Shown here: in pieces, positions 45,654-55,922 of the stretch
Position numbering within the stretch: position 1 is the first letter of the stretch
Layout: every line of letters starts with the position of its first letter
Assembly (NCBI GenBank): GCA_023101885.1
Contig: JALPQD010000207.1
Coordinates: forward strand, 3,089,341-3,153,340
Direction of reading: 5' to 3'
DNA from: Typhlomys cinereus
Taxonomy: Eukaryota; Chordata; Mammalia; Rodentia; Platacanthomyidae
DNA: 64,000 nt
Notes under the pieces: model-generated
Database searches by the model: none
The model's input: only the letters and a program-made list of their open reading frames with translations
Told to the model about the DNA's origin: nothing
Translations under genes and position numbers: made by a program

Positions 45654-45850
45654 CTGTGGTTCTTTATATATCGAGGTTACTGGATTCTTACCACACATGT
45701 CATTTGCAAATGATTCCTTCCATTCTATGATCTGTCTTTCTACCTTTTGGAGAGCATTTTTCTAGGAAATTATTTCTTTGTTGTTTTAGTTTTGCTAAAG
45801 TCCAGTAGACTTTTCTTTTCATTAGGTGTGGAAAGAGTCTAGAGAGCTGG
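45654..45850 (-). mobile_element. Possible antisense L1 ORF2 remnant
   Basis: 'ggttctttatatatcgaggttactggattcttaccacacatgtcatttgcaaatgattcctt' resembles antisense L1 ORF2, but the match is weak and short. It directly abuts the SINE head. Confidence 0.35.
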
Positions 45851-46038
45851 GTCAGCGTAGATACTGATCAAGTCCTTTGAGGATGCCTGCTGTCCCCAGA
45901 GGTCGAAACAGCAATGGAGACTATTCACAGAGCAAAGGGAGTTCCTCACATGTATGGACTTTAGAGGGGACTGGGGTTTTAGAGTAAGGAAGGGAGGTCT
46001 CTGAGTTTAGAAGATCAATCAGTGAAGGTTCTTTTGCT

Positions 46039-46320
46039 AGTTAGATATATAGTTGTTAACTTGACAATTGAAGGCTGAGCTCTGGACACATCTGTGTAGT
46101 TAAGATGGGATTTAAGCAAGCCTGCAGGAGGATATCTAACTGACATGGGAAGACCCAGCCCATGGTGGGTGGGACCATTCCCTGGGCAGGTGAATAAGAT
46201 GGAGAGAGCTGGCTCAGTATTTTGGTATACTTTGGCATAGTCTGACATGCAGACAAGGGAGAACACATGCCCTTCTCTCATCTCTTTGTGAGACTAAACT
46301 CCCTCACTATAGAGATTTTC
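46039..46320 (+). mobile_element. URR1-like element, copy 3 of 4
   Basis: 'gttgttaacttgacaattgaaggctgagctctggacac', 'gcaagcctgcaggaggatatctaactgacatgggaagacccagcccatggtgggtggg' match copy 1 at 23925. The 3' third is missing or diverged. Confidence 0.65.
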
Positions 46321-48139
46321 ATGATGTTCTGTTTTAATGATTTTAGTTTTAACTCTTTGAAGACTGTCGTACTTTCCCCATTAGCTTCAGTGTGGGGCTT
46401 GGGGTAAGTGTGAAAATCCCTTTCTAGCATGACAACAGGGACTCTGTAATGCCACCATTTGTTAGTTACATAATGGTGTTGTGGAAGGCAACTGAGAAGA
46501 TACCTCCTAAAGGGAGTGACTCATATGTAGAAAATCAACATTTCAGAGCTCCTCAAGCATAAGAAGTTAATGTTTAAAGCTTGAAAATGCATTTTCCTGT
46601 GTCTTAAACTGATGTCATCTGCAAATATCTGTAAGCTTTTGTTATAGGGTTTAAAACTTTCTTGTTTATTTTGTCCTTGGAAGACCTGCTTCTATCATAT
46701 GTGTTCTCTTAAAATCAGTAATAGAGCATATAATTTTTAGGCTCACTTCTCCACTGAAAATGTTTTGAAGGAAGTTTAATTATAGAAAGAGAAGCATACT
46801 TTTCCCTTTTACCCAAAAAATGTTAATTGATCTCTAAGGAATGGAAAGAAGTATCAGAGCTAAAGGTCATCTAATCCAGGAGACTCATTAAAGTCCTGAA
46901 ATAAGGTTTGCATCTCTGGTAAGCCCTTCAGACACCAGCCTGCACCCCACAGACCATGGGGAAGGTTCTTGTTTAAAGAGTCTAGTGCCCCATATAGCAC
47001 CCAGCTCTGCAGAATTGACCATCCACTGATTTGTGATCATTGTTCTTTGCCTATTCTTCAGACAACTTACACTATATTATCTTTTCCCATTGTTCTGTTT
47101 TCTGCATATGTCCTTTGATACCTAGCAAAGCATATCAAGAAAGAGTTACATATTACATTGTCAGGCTAGTGGTAGGAATCTAGATGTCCAGAGGTTCCTT
47201 GTCTCCGTGACATATTGAATTACTAAGTGGGAAAAGAGTTAAGAATGTTTACCTTTATTTTAAAACAAAAGACCTATAGGCCAGAGACTTTGAATGCACG
47301 CTGCATGCTTAGAGAGGGGTAAGTGGCCACATGGCAATAAAGACAAAAACAGCTGATGTCCTGAATGTTAGCAAGCAGCTTACTTACTTAAAAGAGAGGG
47401 AAGGAAAAGTGTTGCTCTGTGAATGAATGACTCAAGAGCTAGTAAATTACAAATCAATGTCCTGTTTCTTATTATATATATGGGGGGGCAGGTGGTTTGG
47501 GGAGGGCAAGACAAACCTTTCCCATCCCTTTGGTACACCTCTAGAGGGATGAAATTCCTCAGTTCCATGGGGGGGATGCTTACTACAGCAGGTGATGGAC
47601 CCAGCCCTTTAATTCAAGGATAGTCTAAGATTCTAGTGTTATCAGAGAAAAGGGAGGTAGGCTGTGGGTTGTCTAGTTGAATCCCTAACACCAGGATTTA
47701 ATAGAGCCCTTAACCCAGAAGAGATGCTTGACAAGTGATGTTAAATTAAGCCTTCAGCTGCTCCTTGTTAAACCAAGACTTATGAAAATTTTCATTAAAA
47801 CTTTTGTCTCATCTTTGAATTAGCTTTGCTTCAGCTTGCAATCTGTGAACCAGATAATAACTTTTTAATGTAGCTTTGCAAAATTCATCATAAGCTACTT
47901 GAGAACAATAACCCCATCTTAAATAGTTCCAATTTTTCCAGTAACTGAGATAATGTACTTTGTTGAGTTGTCACTTAATAAGCGTTTGTTAAATTTTATC
48001 ATGGAAATTTTAGAGATGCTTGTACCATGCATTAATAAAAATCTAATAGCATTGCATACCAGTAACCAATAATTTTTTTTTAGTAAAGAATTTTTATTTA
48101 TTTTTACTTATTGAATTCATGTACAAAACAATGCATATT
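46321..48139. other. Unique sequence
   Basis: About 1.8 kb with no recognised repeat. A short G-run (47483-47489) and a TATATATA box lie at 47474-47489. There are no motif-bearing frames. Confidence 0.4.
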
Positions 48140-48310
48140 ACATTTCTTTTTTGCTATTTAGTCTTTTAATTCATTTTTTATTTTTCTATTTTTACAAGCA
48201 TATTGGATATTTACCCTGCTTCCCTCTATTTCCCCTCCTTTCCATCCCCTTCCCTTCCTTCATCACTCTTTCCTACTCCCTCTCTTTCTCCTGCCTGTTC
48301 AATTCTCAAT
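48140..48310 (-). mobile_element. L1 3' UTR end, older type, antisense
   Basis: 'tctatttttacaagcatattggatatttaccctgc', then a pyrimidine-rich run, match the ends at 26463 (minus) and 4080 (plus). The 5' part is cut off by a second L1 end at 48311. Confidence 0.6.
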
Positions 48311-48455
48311 CCAATTTTTTATTAATACATTTTTTATTATTATTTCAGCTCATACAAACTTAATAGGGACACCAGTTCCCTCTCCCCCTCCTCTCCTCCC
48401 CCCCCTCCCCCCTCCCCTCCTCTCCCCCCTCCCCTCCCCTCCCCCCTCCCCACCA
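48311..48455 (-). mobile_element. Young L1 3' end, very short, antisense
   Basis: 'atttcagctcatacaaacttaatagggacaccagttccc' is the antisense of the young L1 terminus, followed by its polypyrimidine tract (48380-48455). Only about 145 bases were copied. The run of C4-C7 blocks implies quadruplex potential on the minus strand. Confidence 0.75.
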
Positions 48456-49334
48456 TTTATTATGGTGAATTATCATGAAAATGTTCCTAGTATTTTTTTT
48501 TGAAAATATTTTCTTTTCCATTGTTACAAATGGGGAGCCTGAGAGTCCTACATGGTGTCCTACAATATAAGGAAGTGAACGGAGGTGAGAATAACTTTAA
48601 ATAACTGGAGCATTTATCACCATGAGTCAGATATCCCTGGATTCCATCCCGAAGCTTAGTAAGTCCTGCTTCAAGGTTCCGTTCCTCATTCCTGGAATGG
48701 GAAGCCAGATTTCTTTGCCAAATGCTTTGGATAAGATTCCTATATTTACAGGTTAATTACTTTCTTCTATCTTGCTCATCTTCTTTTTACATGAATTATT
48801 TTTTTGGTTACACTTAGGAAGTGAGCATCAAGCTGCAACATCTGAGGTCATTCAGTGGATTGTTTAATATCAAAAATATTGAAATAACGGCATGTCCTAA
48901 TTTCATGGATGACTACAGTAATAAAGTGCATCCTGTTCATGCTGGAGTTGTGGTATGACTCACATCAACTCACCTCGTAAACTGCCTTGGAAGTTCAAGA
49001 TTTTCTACCTGCAGGGTGACTTGAATTTAATTCTGATTCATATATTAATACTTTAGGAAACCTGGTATTCCCAATCATCTAACACACAGTGGTCTTGTGG
49101 AGATTCTTTTATCTTAAAATTACAAATTAACTCTAGCATTTATTTTCTTGTGGAGACAGTAGGATGCATCAAAAACAAAGAGTGCATTGGATTTCATAGA
49201 CAATTCTACTGTCATTCTAATTTGGTTATCAATTTTCCCTAACTGATACGCAGGGATAAATGACAATACTATGCTCTCCCATCCCAAAGTGAGGCACATA
49301 ATGGCTTCATGTGGCCCTGTGCTACAAGATGGGC
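48456..49334. other. Unique sequence
   Basis: No feature is recognised. Confidence 0.4.
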
Positions 49335-49655
49335 TTTTTTGTACCCATCAGAGTCACAGGTAAATGTCACACACAGATAATCAAATTAAGAGTCCTTTAT
49401 TTTGCTTGTAATCAGCAGCAGGCTTATGCCAGAAAGAACTCCCAACCCTGGGGAAACAAACCAGGGATTACTTAACATTATTAAAACCATGGTTACATTT
49501 CATAAGACACAGAAATTTCAAGGAAGCATCAAAAATTAAGTTCATAGTACTGGAAGCACTATGGGTGGCTGGGTTAGGTGGTTATGTCTGACAGGTGCAG
49601 TTCACAGAGGACGTGACTTGGGAACCCCAGGAACAGCACAAAAGCCAGCCGGAAC
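49335..49655 (-). mobile_element. Possible old solo LTR
   Basis: Read on the minus strand, the end has 'gggttgggagttctttctggcataagcctgctgctgattacaagcaaaataaaggactcttaattt', an arrangement typical of a retroviral LTR R/U5 with an AATAAA signal. No internal retroviral coding sequence is present. Ends and TSD are not clear, so this is tentative. Confidence 0.4.
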
Positions 49656-49658
49656 AAA

Positions 49659-49862
49659 GTGCTGGGACTGAACTTAGGTCTTCACATTTGGGCAACAACC
49701 CCTTCAGCAACTGAGCTTTCCCCCTAGTCTTGGGTAGAGGACATTTCTTGTCTAAACCATGATAGATTGCTAGAGTTTTGCAGAATTAATAGGGTATTAC
49801 CTTGAAACACATTAACTGCATTCCTTTCCTTGAACAAATGCTTGAGTTTTACAATGTAAAAC
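49659..49862 (+). repeat. Local duplication, copy 1
   Basis: This 204-bp segment is about 90% identical by eye to 51433-51637. It includes the antisense head of a B4-type SINE (to about 49725) and then unique DNA (tagaggacatttcttgtctaaa...). A 7-mer aacaaag occurs at both of its edges. Confidence 0.85.
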
Positions 49863-50599
49863 AAAGGCATTTCAGTTTTGCTTTCCTTGTCAAAATGCTC
49901 ATGTCAGAAGTCCACTGTTTGTGTCTTTGTTCTCTGTTTTCACCTGCTTTACCACTAGCTTGCTCTGTCTTAACAAACCTGGTTGTGACATGTGTTCATT
50001 CCCGAGTATGTAAATAAATCTTAACTTGAAGTAATGAAGCAAACTTAACTCTGTTAAAAATACATTGGCTTTTTGAAAAGAATTGATCATGACGATATGC
50101 TACAAAAGCTGGAATCAGCCTAAAAGGGAAAAGGATGCTGTAAGTACTGAGAAAACTTCCTACAATTTAACAAGGCTTGATAAGTGTTAAGCTGCAGCAG
50201 ATGAAGGTGGTTTTAAGTTCGTAAACAATCCTTTTAATACCTTTTGTACGATGAAGACAAAATATAATTCATGGACAAAGAAAAATCTTTTCTCTGAATC
50301 AAATAACGTCCAAATAAGTATGGATGTTTGCTTTAGATTATTATTATTAAATGCTTGAATTCCACTGAAAGCAGTTAGTTGTCAGCTAATATTTTTTAAA
50401 CGAACTATGTTCAGTTTATACTGTCTTGGCAGAAAGTATTTATTTAAGAAGTAATCTCCGCACCAGGAATTAATAAGACTAGATTTCAATAGATAGGACT
50501 GGAATTGTAATATGCTTGTTTATATGTTTGTATCCTGCTAAATTAAGTGCTACATCTATTTCCATTGCAAAGTGTACTAGTTACTTTTATATCCTTGTG
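49863..50599. other. Unique A+T-rich sequence
   Basis: No feature is recognised. Confidence 0.4.
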
Positions 50600-50758
50600 A
50601 CCAGATGCCTGAAAAGACTACATAAGGGAAGTTTATTTTATTTTGGCCTGTGGTTTATGGATACAGACCACCATGCTGCAAAGGCCCGGAGGCTGGAGCT
50701 GCTGCTCGGTGGCCGTGGAGTTGGGAGGCAACAGTTAACATCCTGATGGTCAGAAATC
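50600..50758 (-). mobile_element. URR1/Charlie-like element, truncated
   Basis: 'ccttgtgaccagatgcctgaaaagactacataagggaagtttattttattttggcctgtggtttatgg' matches the antisense 3' end of the second URR1-like type. The rest is missing. Confidence 0.6.
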
Positions 50759-50759
50759 A

Positions 50760-50905
50760 GAAAGTTGGGGACCAGTGAGATAGCTCAGCAGACAAGATGT
50801 TTGCTCACAAATTTAATGACCTGAGTTGGTCTCTGGAAGCTCATATGGTGTTAAGAAGAGACCTGACTTCTGAAAGCCAATGAGCCATGACATACATGTA
50901 TAAGT

Positions 50906-50906
<1 letters not shown>
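50760..50906 (+). mobile_element. tRNA-headed SINE fragment (family B-like)
   Basis: 'gttggggaccagtgagatagctcagcagacaagatgtttgctcacaaa', 'gacctgag' and 'gaagagacctgacttctgaaagcc' form a head and body. The tail has become a TATC array. Confidence 0.65.
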
Positions 50907-50967
<61 letters not shown>

Positions 50968-50994
50968 GCCTGCCTGCCTGCCTGTCCATCTGTC
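50907..50994. repeat. (TATC)15(TGCC)4 microsatellite
   Basis: A pure TATC array (50907-50966) is followed by TGCC units and TGTC variants. Confidence 0.97.
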
Positions 50995-51179
50995 TTTGTC
51001 TCTCTCTACCCTAAAAAACTAAAACAAGATAAAAATTAATTGGAAGAACTCTCAGAAAGCCAGACCCCAAACTGTGCAAAATTTTAATTTCCCAAGACAG
51101 GTACACCTTTTATCCAAAAACTTCTTTAACCTATCAAAACAGGGTCTTTGGCTGGGGACCAAATTTTTAAATTTAAGAG

Positions 51180-51505
51180 CTTACGTGTGCATATGTATGC
51201 AAAAAAGTGTGAGTGCATGTATACATGTAGATTTGTGTGTTTCCAAGCACACATTCATATGTGTGTACATACATATGAAGGTCGGAGTTCAACTTTGGGT
51301 GTTTTTTGAAACAGGGTCTCTCTCAGGGAATCTGCTAGTTAGGCTGTATGACCAGAGAGTCCCAGGGTTCTTCTATCTATACTTCCCTAATGCTAAGACC
51401 AGAGGCATTATTGTTATTTTTTTTCCTTGTAAGTGTTAGGGATTGAACTTAGGTTTTCACATTTAGGCAACAACCCCTTCAACAACTGAGCTTTACCCCT
51501 AGTCT
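51180..51505 (-). mobile_element. B4-type SINE
   Basis: A GT/CATG-rich end, antisense B1 ('tttttgaaacagggtctctctcagggaatctgctagttaggctgtatgacc') and antisense ID head ('gtgttagggattgaacttaggttttcac...') are all present. Its head is duplicated at 49659. Confidence 0.8.
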
Positions 51506-51637
51506 TGAGTAGAGGACATTTCTTGTCTAAATCATGTTAGGTTGCTAGAATTTTGCAGAATTAATAGGGTATTACCTTGAAACACATTAGCTGCATTCCT
51601 TTTCTTGAATAAATGCTTGAGATGTACAATGTAACAC
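51433..51637 (+). repeat. Local duplication, copy 2
   Basis: It is the counterpart of 49659-49862. Here the SINE portion is contiguous with the complete B4 body, which suggests this is the original copy. Confidence 0.85.
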
Positions 51638-52629
51638 TTCTACTTGAATGTAGACACTTATTAGCAATTATAGATAGTTTATGGTATTGTCAGGAAGAAA
51701 ATATATTCATGATTGTAGGAGGTGTTGTCTAGGAAAGAAAGACTGGGTGGTGACTCACAGGAACATCTGCCTGTGCTCTCACCTGTTTAAAGCAAGCATG
51801 CTTTGTCCTTGAGCAAATTTATACCCCAAATTGTCAGAGCACAAAATATGATCAATTTTGTTCTCAACTGTGAACAAAACAGAGCCTAATTCAATTGCAC
51901 TGAGAGTTTACTTCTCTAGATGTTCTGTGGGTGGCATGATTTCTTATGCAATAATTCTAATGAATATCATGTAGAGGAAGACTAAATAAAATAGTTTTAT
52001 ACATTTTTGGTAGTATCAAAAGAAAATCACCTCCAGAGAAATCTGCTGGCTTGAGACAGCTTTTTGCTTTTCTATCCACATTGGACACGAGCCATATTTT
52101 ATTTTTAATTTGAATTATATGCTTTCTAGAAGAAAATAATCTTTGCTATATTTAATGCTACAATTAGGGACTAAATCATTATCTTTTCTTACTGGTTTTG
52201 GTACAAAGTTCTTTGACATGGAAGAGAAGAAAGTATCTCAGCTAAGACCAGCTAGGAAGGTCTCCCTTCACATTGCTTCGGGGTGCTCAGTTTGCAAATT
52301 ATTACTATCTATATTCACAAAATAAATGCTTTGCTTTGTCTTTGTTGAAACATTGGAGAAGTACCCATTGGCTGCTAGATAAACAATAGTGGTGAAATAA
52401 TTAATTATCTCAGTACTCAGTGGCGTAAGTTCTGAATTAAGAGTATGCCATATTACACTTATTAGTCAAAAGTAGTCTAAAAATTGAATAAAAATGTTGT
52501 AATATGTTAAAAATATGCCTAAGTATTTTCAGCCTCTCTGCTTTCTTGAAATTGTAAGGATATGTCAAATATCTAACGGGATGACTTAAGAATCAAAATG
52601 AGTATTACAGAGAGGGGAGAGGAAAGATG

Positions 52630-52635
<6 letters not shown>
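51638..52635. other. Unique A+T-rich sequence
   Basis: No feature is recognised. Confidence 0.4.

Positions 52636-52683
<48 letters not shown>
52636..52683. repeat. (CA)24 microsatellite, left arm of inverted repeat
   Basis: This pure CA run faces a GT run of similar length at 52742-52794 across a 58-base spacer. Confidence 0.97.
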
Positions 52684-52684
<1 letters not shown>

Positions 52685-52692
52685 GTGACTCA

Positions 52693-52741
52693 GGGCTGGC
52701 GAGACAATTCAGTAAGTAAGGCACATGTTTGTGAACCTGAA
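52693..52741 (+). mobile_element. SINE head fragment (family B)
   Basis: 'ggctggcgagacaattcagtaagtaaggcacatgtttgtgaacctga' is nearly identical to the head of the SINE at 53191, including the unusual 'cagtaagtaaggcacatgtttgtg'. It ends abruptly in GT repeats. Confidence 0.8.
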
Positions 52742-52745
52742 GTGT

Positions 52746-52794
<49 letters not shown>
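52742..52794. repeat. (GT)26 microsatellite, right arm of inverted repeat
   Basis: A GT run with one TATG interruption is complementary to the CA run at 52636-52683. Confidence 0.97.
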
Positions 52795-52796
<2 letters not shown>

Positions 52797-53190
52797 TCAG
52801 AGAAAGGATATTGGAAAGCATCTTAGGAATTCTACTTCAGGCCCATGATGCAGAATGCTAGCAATAGGTATTTGAAGTTTGGAGATATTGTACTAACCCA
52901 TAGAAATGAAAAGCACATCTGCCTGGAAGGATAGAAGGGAAAGTGGAGGAGAAACATATAAGCAAAAGGTATGCTACCTGCCCGGGCAATTCTTGTTAAA
53001 TGCAAGGCTAGAAGCTAGGAATTGGCATATGCTATGATCAATATATAATAATATAGCCCCACTGCTCACAGAAAGCCAGATGTGCTAGTTCATACTTTTA
53101 ATTTCTATGCTCTTGTGATAAGATGAGACCCCAGGAACTCAGGAGCCAGCTAGCCTGCTGTATGAAGAGGTGAACAAGAGACTGACTTAT
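52795..53190. other. Unique sequence
   Basis: No feature is recognised. Confidence 0.4.
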
Positions 53191-53370
53191 GGGCTGTCGA
53201 GACAGCTCAGTAAGTAAGGCACATGTTTGTGAACCTGAGGATCTGAGTTCGATCCCTGCAAGCCCACATGGAGGAAGGAAAAGAAAATTGCTTTCTGACC
53301 CATGTCCCATGACATGAATGCCTGTATTCTCTCTTTCTCTTCCTAATGAATAAATGTATAAATAAATAAT
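53191..53370 (+). mobile_element. Family B SINE
   Basis: The head is gggctgtcgagacagctcagtaagtaagg with B-box gagttcgatccc, followed by 'cccacatggaggaagg', 'tctgacccatgtcccatgac', a CT-rich box and an 'aataaatgtataaataaataa' tail. It is full length. Its B box is the best preserved in the window. Confidence 0.85.
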
Positions 53371-55467
53371 CAGGTGGAAGGTGCATTCCACATCTAGGCT
53401 CTCCTCTGGTCCACACTCGCATATGCTCAAAGATTGAAACCGAAGAGAAGGTGAACAGCTGGAATTCCTAGACAGTACAATGCATTAGCTCCAAGAAGTT
53501 CAGGCATTGGGTCTGTTTTGCTGGTTTGAGAGCTCTCCAAAGATTGGATTTTGCCTTGGAGAAAAGAAGTGGAATCCTGAGTCAGATGTGATGAAGTCAG
53601 GAAGGACAGCATGCCTACATACATGTGCCTACAGTTAGGCAGTGGGATGGGTTTGCTCACAAAACCATGATTCCCACCATTGAAAGACCGTGCCAGCAGA
53701 AAGACACTCCCCCACTCCCACAAGCACTGCGCATGTAGAATCACTGTTCAGCTCACCTGGAAACTAGCAAGAAATCTAACAGGGCCTAACAGCTGCTGTG
53801 GTAGACTCACAAATGCACTTGAGTCTAAAGCATGCTTCTCCAGGCAAGAGGCCTGAAAAGGGCACTGGTGGGGACGGGGTCATCTTTTCCTTTAGTGCCT
53901 AGATTTTTCCCATGGAGGATTTTGTCTTATGATATCCATCCATCAGTGTGGAAGGCGGCTGCAATGTAGAGGCAAAGCTGCATCCTAAAATAGATTCTGT
54001 ACCAGCAAAACTGAGGCAGGGGAATTATCACCTGTGTGTCCCAAAGCTGCAGCAGGGAAGTATGGCCTTGGCAAGCCCAGCCTGCTTCTAAACTGAAGGG
54101 AGACATGACTTGGGCAGAGCCCCGTCTGTCTCGTCTCTTTCAGATAAGATTCCTTCTACTTGGTTTTGACTTTTCTTCAGAGCACACTGCGTGCTGTGTA
54201 GGATTCCAGCCTCCTGCTTTCCCACGCTCTTGGCACCTGCTGATGCAGTATTGACTTTGTCTATAAATAATAAACGCTGGGGAAAGAGGCTGCTGCCAGC
54301 CCTCATGAGGATCCATGCAAACCACCTGATCCCGGCTTTGCTGCATACTGTCTTTGTCTTCATTCTTGCATGTCCCCCAAGGAGCAATGCCACACAGGGA
54401 TTGTGGCGCATCAATGTGGTTGAAAGCCACATTGTACCTTCTCTTTATCCACGATGGACATTTCTCTCCAGTGGATCTCATCCGGTTTCAGAATCCACCA
54501 CCAATGCTCTTGGTCTAATGAACTTGAATTTCTCCCCTGCTGAGTTTGTCTTAGTTTTCCACTGTCATTCCTGCTCACTTAGATCTTTTACTGGACTCGT
54601 GATTATTTTGGCTTATTCTTGCTGGCCTGACTTTGTCTTGGGAGAGTATTGCTTCTGATGGCATGCATCATGTATTAGCAACAGACTTGGAAGGAAAAGG
54701 CTTGACTTTGTAATTGCTCTCTGTGACTGTCTCATGCTAGAGACCCTCACCATGGCCAAGGTCGAACTGTGCAGTCAGGAAGAGATGAACAGTGAGTAAC
54801 CTTCTCCTCTAGTCCTGACCACACTTGACTCCCATCCATCCCTGCTCACCCATCTTCTCAAGTAAACCACGTTCTACTCCTCTTCTGGAATGTGTAGTGA
54901 GACTTTCTTCTGTGCCTATCCTACAGGAAGGTGGATAACGAGGTGTAAAACACAGTTTCTGAGAATCTTTCTATTTCTTGGGTTCTGGCACACTTTTGGA
55001 TATCATTTGCAAGCGTTTTTTTAAACCAAGAAGTCTTCTAGTGTTATGAAAGATACTCCATTCTTGATTGAAGGAACAAGAAAGCTTTGGCAGAACCAAA
55101 CAAAAAGTGTTAGCAGGTGGAAATGATGTATCTGATAGGTCTTCATTCCCACATTCAATTACTCTTTTATTAATTTCAGCAAATAAACTTGATAACATGA
55201 GTTAGAATGCAGCAGTGCACAATTCACAGCCTTGTCTTCATGAGTGGGGAGAAGGCATGTGAGAAAATAAGAAGTGAAAATGTGGACCTTACAGAAACTG
55301 ACAAATTTTAGTCCCATTGAGGTAAGCAGGCATTAGAAATGAAAACATGAATAAATTTTTTGTAAGTCTGTTTATCCAGAAACATCACATTCTTTGTGTG
55401 CAGAGTTATTATGTCTGATGTCATGAATACTCACAAAGGATACATTTTAGCTGAATTTTGTAATAAT
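53371..55467. other. Unique sequence with the longest repeat-free open frames
   Basis: About 2.1 kb without recognised repeats. A 155-codon + frame (54191-54658) overlaps minus frames of 113-114 codons (54088-54481). None shows a family motif, and overlap on opposite strands argues that they are chance frames. A few CpG sites occur near 54120-54240. Confidence 0.4.
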
Positions 55468-55682
55468 TAGAAAAGAAGAAAGCCTCAGTCCACATAGACC
55501 AGGCTGGCCTTGAAATAGCTATGTAACAGAGGGGATTGTAAATTCTTCTGATCCTTCTGTCTGGACTTCCCTAATGCTGGGATGCTAGCTAAGTACCATC
55601 ACACTGGGTCTTTATGGGATTCTGGACATTTAACATCTAATCTGTGTGCTTGGCAAGAGCTTTACTAACTCAGCTACATCCC
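55468..55682 (-). mobile_element. B4-type SINE
   Basis: Antisense B1 ('catagaccaggctggccttgaa...ctggacttccctaatgctgggatgctagc') is followed by an antisense ID head ('gattctggacatttaacatctaatctgtgtgcttggcaagagc'). Confidence 0.8.
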
Positions 55683-55792
55683 AAACCTTTTAATCTTGAC
55701 AAACATTTTTTTCCTTATCCTATGGATATTTTCAATAACACTGTTGTTTCATTTTGATAGGGTTCGACCATCTCCGCTCCAAAATGCATGCA

Positions 55793-55794
<2 letters not shown>

Positions 55795-55839
<45 letters not shown>
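55795..55839. repeat. (TA)22 microsatellite
   Basis: This pure TA run is self-complementary and can extrude a hairpin. A degenerate GA run follows at 55880-55922. Confidence 0.97.
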
Positions 55840-55841
<2 letters not shown>

Positions 55842-55922
55842 CTAGTTTCTGATGTCTGTCTATCCTAATTCTTATGCTGAGAAAGAGAAAGGGAGAGAGA
55901 GAGAGACAGAGAGAGAGGGGGG

